A program made the position numbers and the translations under genes. From positions 2,108,001 to 2,172,000 of the forward strand of contig NZ_CP051230.1 in assembly GCF_017792385.1 (NCBI RefSeq): a stretch of 64,000 bases of DNA. The letters are read 5' to 3'. Shown here in pieces: positions 1-8,427 of this stretch. Origin of the DNA: Hyphomonas sp. (lineage in GTDB: Bacteria; Pseudomonadota; Alphaproteobacteria; Caulobacterales; Hyphomonadaceae). Position 1 is the first letter of the stretch, and every line of letters begins with the position of its first letter. Under the pieces are notes generated by a model. It saw nothing but the letters and a program-made list of their open reading frames with translations, was not told where the DNA came from and ran no database searches.

Positions 1-151
1 TCTCCAGCGCCACCACACTGCGCGTGCGGCTGGAATCGTCCCGGATCAGAGAGCCGGCGCCGCTCAGCCGATCTTCCGGCATGACCTTGGAGCGATCCGA
101 TCCCAGGATCGGATACGACAGGGTGACATTCTGGAGCAGGATCGAAGCCAT
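1..151 (-). CDS. Polysaccharide ABC transporter ATP-binding protein (partial)
   Basis: Only the first 50 codons are in the window; the gene continues past the left edge. The start ATG (149-151) lies 4 bp after the stop of the ABC-2 permease. The N-terminus reads MASILLQNVTLSYPILGSD and continues to SVVALE, the usual opening strand of Wzt/KpsT-type ATPases, which energise export of lipid-linked or capsular polysaccharide through the paired permease. The Walker motifs would lie beyond the edge. The assignment therefore rests on this N-terminus and on operon position behind a Wzm-like permease; it is an inference but a strong one. Confidence 0.75.
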   Translation of the reverse strand, partial: MASILLQNVTLSYPILGSDRSKVMPEDRLSGAGSLIRDDSSRTRSVVALE

Positions 152-155
152 GTCG

Positions 156-971
156 TCAGAGCCAGAAGATGATTCGCCGCCGGGCGAAAACGAGAAGGGT
201 GAAGGACGACACCAGAAGCACCGCCGTGATCGCCAGCACGATCTGGAAACTCTGCACCGGCACCGTACCCGTCAGCAGCGGGTCCCGGAAAGCCATCACG
301 AAGTGCGCGAAGGGATTATACTGGAGATATCTCCACAGCGGGCCGATCTGCTCGGGAAGCCAGAAGATCGGGGTCAGGAAGAACATGACCCGCATGATGG
401 CCTGAATGAGATGTGACACGTCGCGAAACCGCGTGCACAGGGTGCCGAGAATGAAATGGATCGCAAATGAGCACAAAATGAACAGGGAAAACGCGACTAC
501 GGACCATAGCGCCGTCCAGGTTGGCGCCACCTTGTAGATCGCCAGCAGCGCCACCACGACGAGAAAATTGTAGAAGGCCAGGATCAGCGATCGCGTGATG
601 CTGATGCAGACAAACAGCGTCAGCGGCAATCGCCCGCCCTTGATCCATCCTTCCGACACCACAAACACATTGCTGCCGTCCGCAACGGACGAGCTTATAT
701 ACATCCAGGCAAAGAAGCCCAGCGCAACATAATTTGTAAAAAACGCATCATCCGTCGGCGCCATCCGGCCGAAGATCAGCACCTTGACGCCCACGAACAG
801 GGCGAACGACAAGGTCGTCCACAACACGCCGATATAAGTCCGCTTGAACCGCCGGTTGATGTCCTCGATCGCCAGCGCCATCCACAGGCGCCACCTCGAA
901 AAACCGTCGGCAATGTCCTGGATCGCGGCCGCACGCTGACCCTTGCCCAATTCGTAAACGGCTAGCGACAT
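156..971 (-). CDS. ABC-2 type polysaccharide export permease (Wzm/KpsM family)
   Basis: A 271-residue inner-membrane protein with about six hydrophobic segments. The cytoplasmic N-terminal helix ends in the family feature INRRFKRTYIGVLWTTLS, followed by TM segments from about residue 50. It would form the channel subunit of an ABC exporter for O-antigen, capsule or another surface glycan. A strong Shine-Dalgarno (GGAGGAAAG) sits directly before the ATG. The ATPase gene follows 4 bp downstream, so the two form one transcription unit. Nearby glycosyltransferase genes support a polysaccharide export role, but the exported glycan cannot be told from sequence. Confidence 0.9.
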   Translation of the reverse strand: MSLAVYELGKGQRAAAIQDIADGFSRWRLWMALAIEDINRRFKRTYIGVLWTTLSFALFVGVKVLIFGRMAPTDDAFFTNYVALGFFAWMYISSSVADGSNVFVVSEGWIKGGRLPLTLFVCISITRSLILAFYNFLVVVALLAIYKVAPTWTALWSVVAFSLFILCSFAIHFILGTLCTRFRDVSHLIQAIMRVMFFLTPIFWLPEQIGPLWRYLQYNPFAHFVMAFRDPLLTGTVPVQSFQIVLAITAVLLVSSFTLLVFARRRIIFWL

Positions 972-1036
972 CTTTCCTCCCGGACGGCAGAAGCAGAGGA
1001 GGTTGATCGTCGGTCTGACGGCCTAAGTCAACCGCG

Positions 1037-1059
1037 AGGGCACACCAAAAGGGTGCCCT
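1037..1059. other. Hairpin in the divergent intergenic region
   Basis: A nearly perfect inverted repeat (AGGGCAC-A-CC, loop AAAA, GGGTGCCCT, one bulged A) lies between the divergent permease and glycosyltransferase genes, 66 to 88 nt upstream of the permease ATG. No T-tract follows on either strand, so it is not a classical terminator. It may be a leader structure or operator. The rest of the 201-bp gap shows nothing I can name. Confidence 0.3.
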
Positions 1060-1172
1060 GTCCGAGGCTCCGCGCGGCCGCCTGCTCCGCGTCTTGTTTT
1101 CGCCACGAACTCTCCTATGACTGTCGTAATTCTTGCATTCGTACAGTAACCGGGCAGGCAGATTCCTTATCT

Positions 1173-2414
1173 ATGGTGGCCAAGTTCATCCAGCCGCTCT
1201 GGCGCGCCCTTCCTGCTCCGATCCGAACCGGTTTCTGGGGCTGGTTCCATCAGGCTTCGCTGGCCCGTCCCCCGGTCTCGCCGCCGGGCATCGAGCCTGG
1301 CGACCGGGTCGTGATCGCCGGCATGTTCCGCTCTGCCAGCGGCCTTGGTGCCTGGGCCCGGTCGAATTATCGCATTCTCAAGCAGGCCGGGTTTGACGTC
1401 GTTGCAGTGGATGTCAGCGAGTACCTGTCAGTTGCAGATCTTGAGTGCGACATTCCCTTCTCTCCGTTTCCGGCGGACCCGACCGGCACCCTGATCCTGC
1501 ATGTGAACGGGCCGGAAACGCAATATTGCCTGCGCATGCTGGGCCTGCGCCGCGGCCGTCGGTGGCGGGTCATCGGCGCGTGGGCCTGGGAACTCGAAAT
1601 CTTTCCCGCCGGATGGGAGGAGGCCTTTCCCTTCCTGTCCGAAATCTGGGCCCTGTCGGATTTCGCTGCGGCCGCCTTCCGTCGTCACGAGGCCGCGCCG
1701 CCGGTGCGTGTGTTACCCATCGCCGTTGCCCCGGACGGAGCGGTGCGTCCTCAAGACCGGCCAAGCGAACGCCCCTATACCGTGCTGGTCATGGCCGACG
1801 CCCTGTCGACTCTGGAGCGCAAAAACCCGGTTGGCGCAATCCGCGCGTTCCGCTTGGCGTTTGCCGACCGCACTGATTGCCGGCTCATCCTCAAGGTCCG
1901 GAATCTCGACACGGCGCCCGAAGCCCGTGCCAGTTTGCTGGCCGAAATCGGGGACGCAGCCAATATCGACCTGGTTCAGGGTTCCTTGTCCGAAGCAGAA
2001 CAGATGTCGCTCATTTCCGGGGCCGATATCCTGATGTCATTGCACCGGGCAGAAGGGTTCGGACTGGGGCCGGCCGAAGCAATGACTCTCGGTGTCCCGG
2101 TAATTGCCACCAACTGGTCCGGCAATCTGCTGTTCATGGACACGAATTCCGCCGCGCTTGTTCCCTATGAGCGCGTGCCGGTGCCCGAAGGATGCGCGCA
2201 CTATGATCTCGTCGGGGCTGAGTGGGCCGAGCCGGACGTCGAGGTGGCGGCGGACTGGCTGCGCCAGCTGGAGGCCGAGCCGGATCTGGCGCGCAGTCTT
2301 GCCGAACGGGCGGCGCAGCATATCAATGCCATCTGCGGAATTGCTGCGGTTCAGGCAGGGGCGCTCCGGTTCCTTGAACACCCCGGCCGGGCGGACGTTC
2401 AGGAAACTTCCTGA
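1173..2414 (+). CDS. Glycosyltransferase, GT4-like (GT-B fold)
   Basis: A 413-residue glycosyltransferase when started at ATG 1173; the open frame extends to GTG 1053, but the added 40 residues look non-coding (Cys/Arg-rich). The C-terminal Rossmann half has the GT4 donor-binding signature: LVMADALSTLERKNP at about 210-225, LILKVRN, then SLHRAEGFGLGPAEAMTLG and PVIATNWSGN at about 300-335 with the E-x7-E region. It probably transfers a sugar from a nucleotide donor to a growing surface glycan. It is divergent from the exporter genes and convergent with a GT2 gene, sharing 16 bp at the ends. Acceptor and sugar are unknown. Confidence 0.85.
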   Translation: MVAKFIQPLWRALPAPIRTGFWGWFHQASLARPPVSPPGIEPGDRVVIAGMFRSASGLGAWARSNYRILKQAGFDVVAVDVSEYLSVADLECDIPFSPFPADPTGTLILHVNGPETQYCLRMLGLRRGRRWRVIGAWAWELEIFPAGWEEAFPFLSEIWALSDFAAAAFRRHEAAPPVRVLPIAVAPDGAVRPQDRPSERPYTVLVMADALSTLERKNPVGAIRAFRLAFADRTDCRLILKVRNLDTAPEARASLLAEIGDAANIDLVQGSLSEAEQMSLISGADILMSLHRAEGFGLGPAEAMTLGVPVIATNWSGNLLFMDTNSAALVPYERVPVPEGCAHYDLVGAEWAEPDVEVAADWLRQLEAEPDLARSLAERAAQHINAICGIAAVQAGALRFLEHPGRADVQETS

Positions 2415-3433
2415 TCCCGCACCGGAATGGTCTGAATGCCCTGAACCGGCATGCGGACATGCGGTACCCTTCGGCTCATCCGCAACGGGTTCCACATCAT
2501 CGTGCGCGCCAACTGGCCGATCGACACCTTTCGTTCGCGAACGCGCCACTTCGCGCCGGACAGCACGTCCGGAAGACCGCGCAGCCCGTCCCAATTTCCC
2601 TTGAGCGTGGGCACCAGCCTGCCCAGCAAGGCGTTCCGTGCGATCAGGTAAAGACACAACACGATATGCATCGGCAGGGTCAGCAGCAACAATGGCAGCG
2701 GCATGTTCTTCACATAGGTCCACAGCCTGTTGCGCGTGCCGTGATAGGTGGAAAACGGGCTGCCGACCCCGGAAATGGCGCTGCCGGCATGGTATACTTT
2801 GGCATCCGGCAGGAACCAGCAAGGCTCGCCCGCCAATTGGAAGCGGAAGCCCAGATCGACATCCTCGCAATAGCAGAAGAACCGCTCGTCGAACCCGTTA
2901 TGGTTGAGGAACAATTGGCGATCGATGATTGCTGCCGCCCCGCAGGGGCTGAAGCATTCGCCTTCACCCGGCATGGCCGTACGAGGATGGCCGAATCCGC
3001 CACGCCAGGGAATGCCCATGATCAGATAGGCGTCGCCGGCGCCATCGATGATTTCCGGATCCTGCAAATCATATTGGGCGGACGCAAAAACGCGGCAATC
3101 AGGATGCCGCTGGCTCGCTGACATCACCTGATCGAGCCAGTCCGGCGCCGCAACAGCATCCGGATTGAGAAGCGCCAGCCATCGTCCACGGGCCAATCCT
3201 GCGCCCAGATTGTTGGCGGCCGCAAACCCCAGATTGTCGTCATTCCTCACAAGCTGCGCATTGGGAAGACCCGTCAGGTCCAGCGCGTCGGCAGACCCGT
3301 CTGTCGAGGCATTGTCGAGGACGATCAGCTCAAAATCCCGGAAGGTCTGTCTGGACAGCGACCGGACGGCATCCTGCAGGAAGTGGCCGCCATTATAATT
3401 CACGATGATGACCGAAAAGGTGGGGCTTTGCAT
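2399..3433 (-). CDS. Glycosyltransferase family 2 (rhamnosyltransferase-like)
   Basis: A 344-residue GT-A enzyme. The start chosen is ATG 3433, giving MQSPTFSVIIVNYNGG, the standard GT2 opening strand; the upstream 38-codon extension is Pro/Arg-rich and atypical. The nucleotide-binding DNASTDGS lies at about 38-45, NPDA (DxD-like) near 100 and an acidic CYCEDVDLGFR, typical of the WbbL/rhamnosyltransferase branch, near 190. A hydrophobic segment near 250-275 may be a membrane anchor. The gene is convergent with the GT4 gene, and both stop codons lie in one palindrome. Confidence 0.85.
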   Translation of the reverse strand: MQSPTFSVIIVNYNGGHFLQDAVRSLSRQTFRDFELIVLDNASTDGSADALDLTGLPNAQLVRNDDNLGFAAANNLGAGLARGRWLALLNPDAVAAPDWLDQVMSASQRHPDCRVFASAQYDLQDPEIIDGAGDAYLIMGIPWRGGFGHPRTAMPGEGECFSPCGAAAIIDRQLFLNHNGFDERFFCYCEDVDLGFRFQLAGEPCWFLPDAKVYHAGSAISGVGSPFSTYHGTRNRLWTYVKNMPLPLLLLTLPMHIVLCLYLIARNALLGRLVPTLKGNWDGLRGLPDVLSGAKWRVRERKVSIGQLARTMMWNPLRMSRRVPHVRMPVQGIQTIPVRDQEVS

Positions 3434-3610
3434 AGGAAGCTTCTTGTCGATTGCTGGCGGCGGACCTGAATGCCGACAGAGTCCCCCCGGACCGAATTGT
3501 CTTGGTGGCGCGGTTTCCACCTTTTGGTCAAGTTGTAACCTCCGCAATCCGGTGGGACGACCAGTTGGTTACATATGGAACTATATAGCGATCTGCGCTA
3601 GGCTCCCCGC

Positions 3611-4480
3611 ATGACGCATTTCGAGGGCAAGAACAGATACGAGAACGCGCCGCGCGCGGCCGACTTCACCATTGATCAGGCCTGGCATACCTATAGCGCC
3701 GCCGAGCATGACCGATGGGACCGCTTGTTCCGGCGCCAGCGCGAGATCGCAAAGGGCCGCGCCAGCGAGACGGCCCTGCGCGCGATGGCCGAGCTGGAGC
3801 TTTCGGCCTCCGGTATTCCCGACATGAATGTTCTGTCGGACCGTCTGGAATCCATTACGGGATGGCGGGTTGTGCCGGTGGCCGGGCTGGTGCCGGACGA
3901 AGTGTTCTTCGACCATCTTGCCAATCGCCGCTTTCCGGCCGGTGCCTTCATCCGGCCGGAAGCCGAATTCGACTATCTGCAAGAGCCAGATATCTTCCAC
4001 GACATCTTCGGACATGTGCCGTTGCTGGCGAACGACGTGTTCGCGGATTTCATGGAAGCGTATGGCAAGGGCGGCCAGCGCGCCATGAAACTCGGCCAGT
4101 TGCATCATCTCGCTCGGCTCTATTGGTACACGGTCGAATTTGGACTGATACGCGAACCGCAAGGCTTGCGCATCTATGGGGCAGGCATTCTGTCGAGCCC
4201 GCGCGAGACAGTTTTCGCACTGGAAGATGACAGTCCGAACCGGATTGCCTTCGACCTGCAGCGCATCATGCGCACCAGCTACATCATCGACGATTTCCAG
4301 CAGACCTATTTCGTGATCGACAGTTTCGATGCGTTGCTGGAGGCCTGTTACCAGGATTTTGGCGATGTGTATGGAAAGGTGAAGTTCCAAGCCGACATAG
4401 ACGCCCACGAGACCGTGCCGGAGGACAAATTGATCCATCGGGGCACGCTGGACTATTTCCGGGACAAGGTGGGAGTCTAG
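3611..4480 (+). CDS. phhA: Phenylalanine 4-monooxygenase
   Basis: 289 residues, the usual length of bacterial PhhA. It hydroxylates phenylalanine to tyrosine using tetrahydrobiopterin, O2 and non-heme iron. The iron site is visible: DIFHDIFGHVPLL supplies the two histidines (H-x4-H) and the YWYTVEFGLI segment supplies the glutamate. The terminal catabolic helix region (SYIIDDFQQTYFVIDSF) is also conserved. No pterin carbinolamine dehydratase gene is adjacent. The gene stands alone on the plus strand and overlaps the convergent Tag-like gene by 4 bp through a shared CTAG. Confidence 0.95.
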   Translation: MTHFEGKNRYENAPRAADFTIDQAWHTYSAAEHDRWDRLFRRQREIAKGRASETALRAMAELELSASGIPDMNVLSDRLESITGWRVVPVAGLVPDEVFFDHLANRRFPAGAFIRPEAEFDYLQEPDIFHDIFGHVPLLANDVFADFMEAYGKGGQRAMKLGQLHHLARLYWYTVEFGLIREPQGLRIYGAGILSSPRETVFALEDDSPNRIAFDLQRIMRTSYIIDDFQQTYFVIDSFDALLEACYQDFGDVYGKVKFQADIDAHETVPEDKLIHRGTLDYFRDKVGV

Positions 4481-5148
4481 CCGACGCTGAGCGCGAGCAC
4501 CCGGCTGATCTGCGAATATGGCAATCCGCTTTCCGTGTGCCAGTGATTGAAGGCGTGCTGGACCGACTTCAACGCTCTTGCTGTTGATGCCTCCGCTGAG
4601 TCCAGCACACGTTCGCGCACAAGCGCCGCACAGACGTCACGGGATGTGATCCAGGCGTCCCAGCCCGCAAACCGAAGAAAGTACTGTCCGGTTGCGCCGC
4701 CGAGGCGTGATCCCTTGCGACGCAGCAGAGCAAGCAGGCCGGTCTGGTCGTCGGCGGGCCAGGACGCGAGAAACGCGCCGAAACTGCCATGTTCCCTGGC
4801 GGTGTCGGCCACGAATTTGGCATTCTCCAGCGTGGCCCGGATTTTCTGGCCATTGCGCACGATCCGTGTATCGGAAACCAGACGGTCCATCAGGTCTTCT
4901 GCAAAAAAGGAGAGCCGAGCTGGATCGAACCCTTCAAAGGCCGCTTCGAAACCATCCCATTTTGCGTCGATGACTTTCCAGTTGAAGCCCGCATTGAACA
5001 CGCAGCGGGTCATGGTCGCGAGCAGCCGGTCATCGGGCACGGTTTCGAGCCTGTCCACGAGATGTGTGTTGCGGGACAGGTCCAGCACCGTCGCGCGGTC
5101 GCCATGATGGTGCGCCGCCAGATCGATGATGCGGTCAAATGGGGTCAT
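4477..5148 (-). CDS. DNA-3-methyladenine glycosylase I family protein, divergent
   Basis: 223 residues, starting at ATG 5148 behind a GCAGGAGG ribosome binding site. The fold signature of the Tag family (helix-hairpin-helix glycosylases that excise 3-methyladenine) is recognisable: NAGFNWKVIDAKWDGFEAAF, RNGQKIRATLENAKF and a late SRLGGATGQYFLRFAGW segment. Compared with E. coli Tag, as I recall that sequence, the N-terminal RCxW and C-terminal H-x3-C zinc ligands are absent, and the position of the key glutamate before the AGLSW motif is Cys here. It may be a family member with another specificity. Family call fairly sure; activity uncertain. Confidence 0.65.
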   Translation of the reverse strand: MTPFDRIIDLAAHHHGDRATVLDLSRNTHLVDRLETVPDDRLLATMTRCVFNAGFNWKVIDAKWDGFEAAFEGFDPARLSFFAEDLMDRLVSDTRIVRNGQKIRATLENAKFVADTAREHGSFGAFLASWPADDQTGLLALLRRKGSRLGGATGQYFLRFAGWDAWITSRDVCAALVRERVLDSAEASTARALKSVQHAFNHWHTESGLPYSQISRVLALSVG

Positions 5149-5234
5149 GGAGCCTCCTGCCAGGCACATTGTCCCAACTGCTTCAATTGTCCAAGAGCCT
5201 TGACCGGGCAGGGAAAAGCGGGGATCGCTGGAGT

Positions 5235-6191
5235 ATGCATTATGTTCCCCGAATTCTCGTGACCGGCGGTGCCGGTTTCATTGGCTCCTTCCTTTGCGAG
5301 CGTCTTCTGGACACGGGCGCGGAAGTGCTCTGCGTCGACAATTTCTTCACGGGGCGACGCACCAATGTCGCCCACCTGCTGGACAATCCCCGGTTCGAGG
5401 TGATGCGTCACGACGTGACCGTGCCGCTGTTTGTCGAAGTGGACCAGATCTACAATCTGGCGTGCCCGGCGAGCCCGGTTCACTATCAGTTCGATCCGGT
5501 TCAGACCACGAAGACGAGCGTCCATGGTGCGATCAACATGCTGGGCCTGGCCAAGCGTACGCGGGCGAAAATCCTTCAGGCCTCGACATCGGAAGTCTAT
5601 GGGGATCCGGAGATTCACCCGCAGACCGAGGAGTACTGGGGCAATGTGAACCCGCTCGGTCCGCGTGCCTGTTATGATGAAGGCAAGCGGTGTGCAGAGA
5701 CCCTGTTCTTCGATTACCACCGCCAGCACCAGGTGAAGATCAAGGTCGCCCGGATCTTCAATACCTATGGTCCGCGCATGCATCCGAATGATGGTCGCGT
5801 CGTATCGAATTTCATCGTCCAGGCCCTGAAGGGGGAAGACATCACATTGTATGGCGATGGCGAGCAGACGCGCAGTTTCTGTTTCGTGTCTGACCTTGTC
5901 GACGGGCTGATCCGGTTGATGAATACCGGCGATGAGGTCACCGGGCCGATCAATCTCGGCAATCCGGGGGAGTTCACGATCCGGCAACTGGCCGAGAAGA
6001 TCATCGAGTTGACGGGCGCCCGCTCGAAACTGGTCCATCTGCCGCTGCCGCAGGATGATCCACGTCAGCGACAGCCGGATATCACACGGGCCCGCCAGAC
6101 ACTGGACTGGGCACCGACTGTGCCGCTGGAAGATGGGTTGAAGCCCACAATCGCGTATTTCGAAAAAGAAGTGCAGGCGATGCTGGGGTGA
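5235..6191 (+). CDS. UDP-glucuronate decarboxylase-like SDR (UDP-xylose synthase)
   Basis: 318 residues from ATG 5235 (MHYVPRILVTGG). This is an extended SDR with the NAD motif TGGAGFIG near residue 10, the active-site serine in STSEVYGD, and the catalytic YDEGK. The segment NLACPASPVHYQFDP and the following QTTKTSVHG are typical of UXS-type enzymes, which oxidise and decarboxylate UDP-glucuronate to UDP-xylose; dTDP-glucose 4,6-dehydratases differ here. It would supply a donor for the nearby glycosyltransferases. Divergent from the Tag-like gene with an 86-bp gap. Product identity is inferred from motifs only. Confidence 0.85.
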   Translation: MHYVPRILVTGGAGFIGSFLCERLLDTGAEVLCVDNFFTGRRTNVAHLLDNPRFEVMRHDVTVPLFVEVDQIYNLACPASPVHYQFDPVQTTKTSVHGAINMLGLAKRTRAKILQASTSEVYGDPEIHPQTEEYWGNVNPLGPRACYDEGKRCAETLFFDYHRQHQVKIKVARIFNTYGPRMHPNDGRVVSNFIVQALKGEDITLYGDGEQTRSFCFVSDLVDGLIRLMNTGDEVTGPINLGNPGEFTIRQLAEKIIELTGARSKLVHLPLPQDDPRQRQPDITRARQTLDWAPTVPLEDGLKPTIAYFEKEVQAMLG

Positions 6192-6279
6192 GCCTCACGG
6201 CCTAAGGCCCCGGTCAGGCATCAAATCCGAACGTCTGATCCTCCGGATCGATTATGTCGCGAAGCAAACCTGGATTTGA

Positions 6280-6356
6280 TGGTGGGCCCGGCAGGATTTG
6301 AACCCGCGACCAAACCGTTATGAGCGGTCCGCTCTAACCAACTGAGCTACAGGCCC
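6280..6356 (-). tRNA. tRNA-Ile2 (anticodon CAU, decodes AUA after lysidine modification)
   Basis: A complete 77-nt cloverleaf on the minus strand with encoded CCA (6280-6282). Acceptor GGGCCTG pairs with CGGGCCC (one wobble); the D-arm is GCTC/GAGC, the anticodon arm GACCG-CTCATAA-CGGTT and the T-arm GCGGG-TTCAAAT-CCTGC. The anticodon is CAT. The acceptor stem and the TTGGTCGC variable/T region match the tRNA-Ile2 type rather than elongator or initiator Met, so TilS-dependent lysidine modification is expected. The flanking 6192-6279 and 6357-6492 stretches hold nothing else that I can identify. Confidence 0.93.
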
Positions 6357-6492
6357 CAGCGGCCTGTTTTAACGTGCTTCCCTGCCTTGGCAATGTGCTG
6401 AATGCTTTGGCAAAACCGCATCCCGGCCGGATTTTGTGGCAGGCATGTTGCATGGCCCCGTCGCAACACCTAGACGAGACACGGGGCGCTTC

Positions 6493-7563
6493 ATGGCAGG
6501 GATTACGAACTTCATGCAGGGACGGTCAAAACGCATTCTCGTGCCGGGTGGAGCCGGCTATATCGGCTCTCACACTTGTGTCGAACTGATCAATCGGGGC
6601 TACACGCCGGTGATTGTCGACAATTTTGTCAATTCCAGCATCGCTTCGGTGGACCGGATCCGTCAGATCACCGGCGCCAATGATGTGCCTGTGATCGAGG
6701 CTGATATTCGCGACACGGCCGAGATGGTTCGAGTTCTGCGCGAGCACGAATGTGAGGCCGTCATTCATTTTGCGGGCCTGAAGGCGGTCGGGGAGTCGAC
6801 CGCCCAGCCGCTCGACTATTACAGCAACAATGTTCAGGGATCGCTGAGCCTACTGGAAGCGATGAAGCAGGCCGGAACCGGGCACATCGTCTTCTCATCC
6901 TCGGCGACCGTGTATGGCACGCCGGTGTCGCTTCCCTATACGGAGAGCCATCCGCTGGCGCCGACCAATCCCTATGGCATGACCAAATATGCCGTCGAGC
7001 TGATGTTGAACGATCTCGTCGCGTCCAGGGCCGGGATCAATGCCGGCATTCTGCGCTATTTCAATCCGATCGGCGCCCATCCCTCCGGCCTGATCGGGGA
7101 AGACCCGAATGGCGTGCCAAACAATCTGATGCCCTTCGTGGCACAAGTGGCCGTGGGGCGGCGCCCTCACCTGAACGTGTTCGGCAATGACTATGACACG
7201 CCGGACGGCACCGGGGTGCGGGACTATATCCATGTCGTGGACCTGGCCGAAGCGCACATTGCGGCGCTGGAAAAGCTGCTGGCGTCGCCGGACAGTTTCA
7301 CCGTCAATCTCGGCTCCGGCATCGGCCATTCTGTGCTGGACGTCGTGAAAGCATTCGAGCAGGCCAGCGGGCGGGACATTCCACTCGAATTCGTCGACCG
7401 CAGGCCCGGCGACCTGCCGGCCTACTGGGCCGATCCGACCCATGCGATGGAACTTCTGGGCTGGCAGACCCGTTTGACGCTGGAAGACATGTGCCGGGAC
7501 CAGTGGGCATGGCAGAGCGGGAACCCGAACGGCTATCCCGACGTCAAAATCGGGGCGGCGTGA
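6493..7563 (+). CDS. galE: UDP-glucose 4-epimerase
   Basis: 356 residues from ATG 6493; ATG 6514 (349 residues) is equally possible because neither has a strong ribosome binding site. It is an extended SDR that interconverts UDP-glucose and UDP-galactose: glycine motif GGAGYIGS, active-site SSSATVYG, catalytic YGMTK, plus GALE hallmarks RYFNPIGAHPSG, GVPNNLMPFV, DGTGVRDYIHVVDLA and YWADP. The usual TGGAGYIG has become PGGAGYIG, one base change from Thr. It provides galactose donors for envelope glycans. Preceded by the tRNA on the other strand; no operon partner. Confidence 0.95.
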   Translation: MAGITNFMQGRSKRILVPGGAGYIGSHTCVELINRGYTPVIVDNFVNSSIASVDRIRQITGANDVPVIEADIRDTAEMVRVLREHECEAVIHFAGLKAVGESTAQPLDYYSNNVQGSLSLLEAMKQAGTGHIVFSSSATVYGTPVSLPYTESHPLAPTNPYGMTKYAVELMLNDLVASRAGINAGILRYFNPIGAHPSGLIGEDPNGVPNNLMPFVAQVAVGRRPHLNVFGNDYDTPDGTGVRDYIHVVDLAEAHIAALEKLLASPDSFTVNLGSGIGHSVLDVVKAFEQASGRDIPLEFVDRRPGDLPAYWADPTHAMELLGWQTRLTLEDMCRDQWAWQSGNPNGYPDVKIGAA

Positions 7564-7624
7564 TCGCAAGTTCGACACAATGCACTGCTAGCCACTGGGT
7601 CGGTCCGCGAATGGAGGAGACCCT

Positions 7625-8422
7625 ATGCGAAATTTCCGGAACCTGCTCATTGCATCCAGCGCTGCCATCATGGCGGCCACCTTGCCTGCCTGCGCGCAGA
7701 CGAGTGCCTTGTCACCTTCTGGAGGCAGCAGCCAGATGACCTATCATCCGAATTCGATCCAGCCTGAAACCACGCTCGACATTTCGGCAAATGCCAAGGT
7801 CCAGCGGGCACCCGACATTGCCTACATTACCGCCGGCGTGAACGAAGAGGCCGAGACGGCTGTTGCCGCGATGGCCGCGCAGGCCCGTGCGATGTCCAGC
7901 ATGATGGATGCGCTCAAATCGGCGGGGATCGCTGACAAGGACATGCAGACCTCCAACATCTCCCTCAACCCGGTCTACGACTATGTCGAGGAAACCGACA
8001 GAGCGGGCCGGCGCAGCGGCAAGCAGGTATTGCGGGGCTATGCAGCCTCCAATCAGCTGACCGTGAAAGTGACCGATCTGGACGGGCTGGGCGAAACGCT
8101 GGACAGCCTGGTCGCGGCCGGTGGCAATACGTTTTCCGGCCTGAGCTTCGGGCTTGAGGATTCCAGCGAGGCGCGTGACGAAGCGCGGCGCAAGGCGGTT
8201 GCCGACGCGATGGCCAGGGCGGAGCTGTATGCCGACGCCGTCGGCATGCGCGTGGCCCGCATTGTGAGCATCTCGGAAAGCGGCGGTTTTGAACCCGCGC
8301 CGGCACCCATGGGCCGGATGATGGCGATGAGCGAATCTGCCGACATGACGTCCACGCCCATTTCCGGCGGTGAGCTGACCTATTCCGCGAATGTCAGCAT
8401 CCGGTTCGAACTGGCCCGGTAA
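7625..8422 (+). CDS. SIMPL domain-containing (DUF541) envelope protein
   Basis: 265 residues starting after an ATGGAGGAG-like ribosome binding site. A signal sequence (about 1-25) ends in LPACAQ, compatible with either a lipoprotein (Cys 23) or a signal peptidase I site. The SIMPL core runs from about residue 48 (TTLDISANAKVQRAPDIAYI) to the end, with the family features ADAMARAELYADAVG near 200 and a final beta strand VSIRFEL. SIMPL proteins are periplasmic or outer-membrane associated, and most have no assigned activity. Convergent with kdsD, 5 bp apart. Confidence 0.85.
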   Translation: MRNFRNLLIASSAAIMAATLPACAQTSALSPSGGSSQMTYHPNSIQPETTLDISANAKVQRAPDIAYITAGVNEEAETAVAAMAAQARAMSSMMDALKSAGIADKDMQTSNISLNPVYDYVEETDRAGRRSGKQVLRGYAASNQLTVKVTDLDGLGETLDSLVAAGGNTFSGLSFGLEDSSEARDEARRKAVADAMARAELYADAVGMRVARIVSISESGGFEPAPAPMGRMMAMSESADMTSTPISGGELTYSANVSIRFELAR

Positions 8423-8427
8423 CTGCC

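Noticed and set aside
6280..6356. Reading the CAT anticodon tRNA as tRNA-Met
   Set aside because: The acceptor stem GGGCCTG and the TTGGTCGC region match isoleucine-2 tRNAs; initiator features (C1-A72 mismatch, GGG/CCC anticodon stem) are absent.
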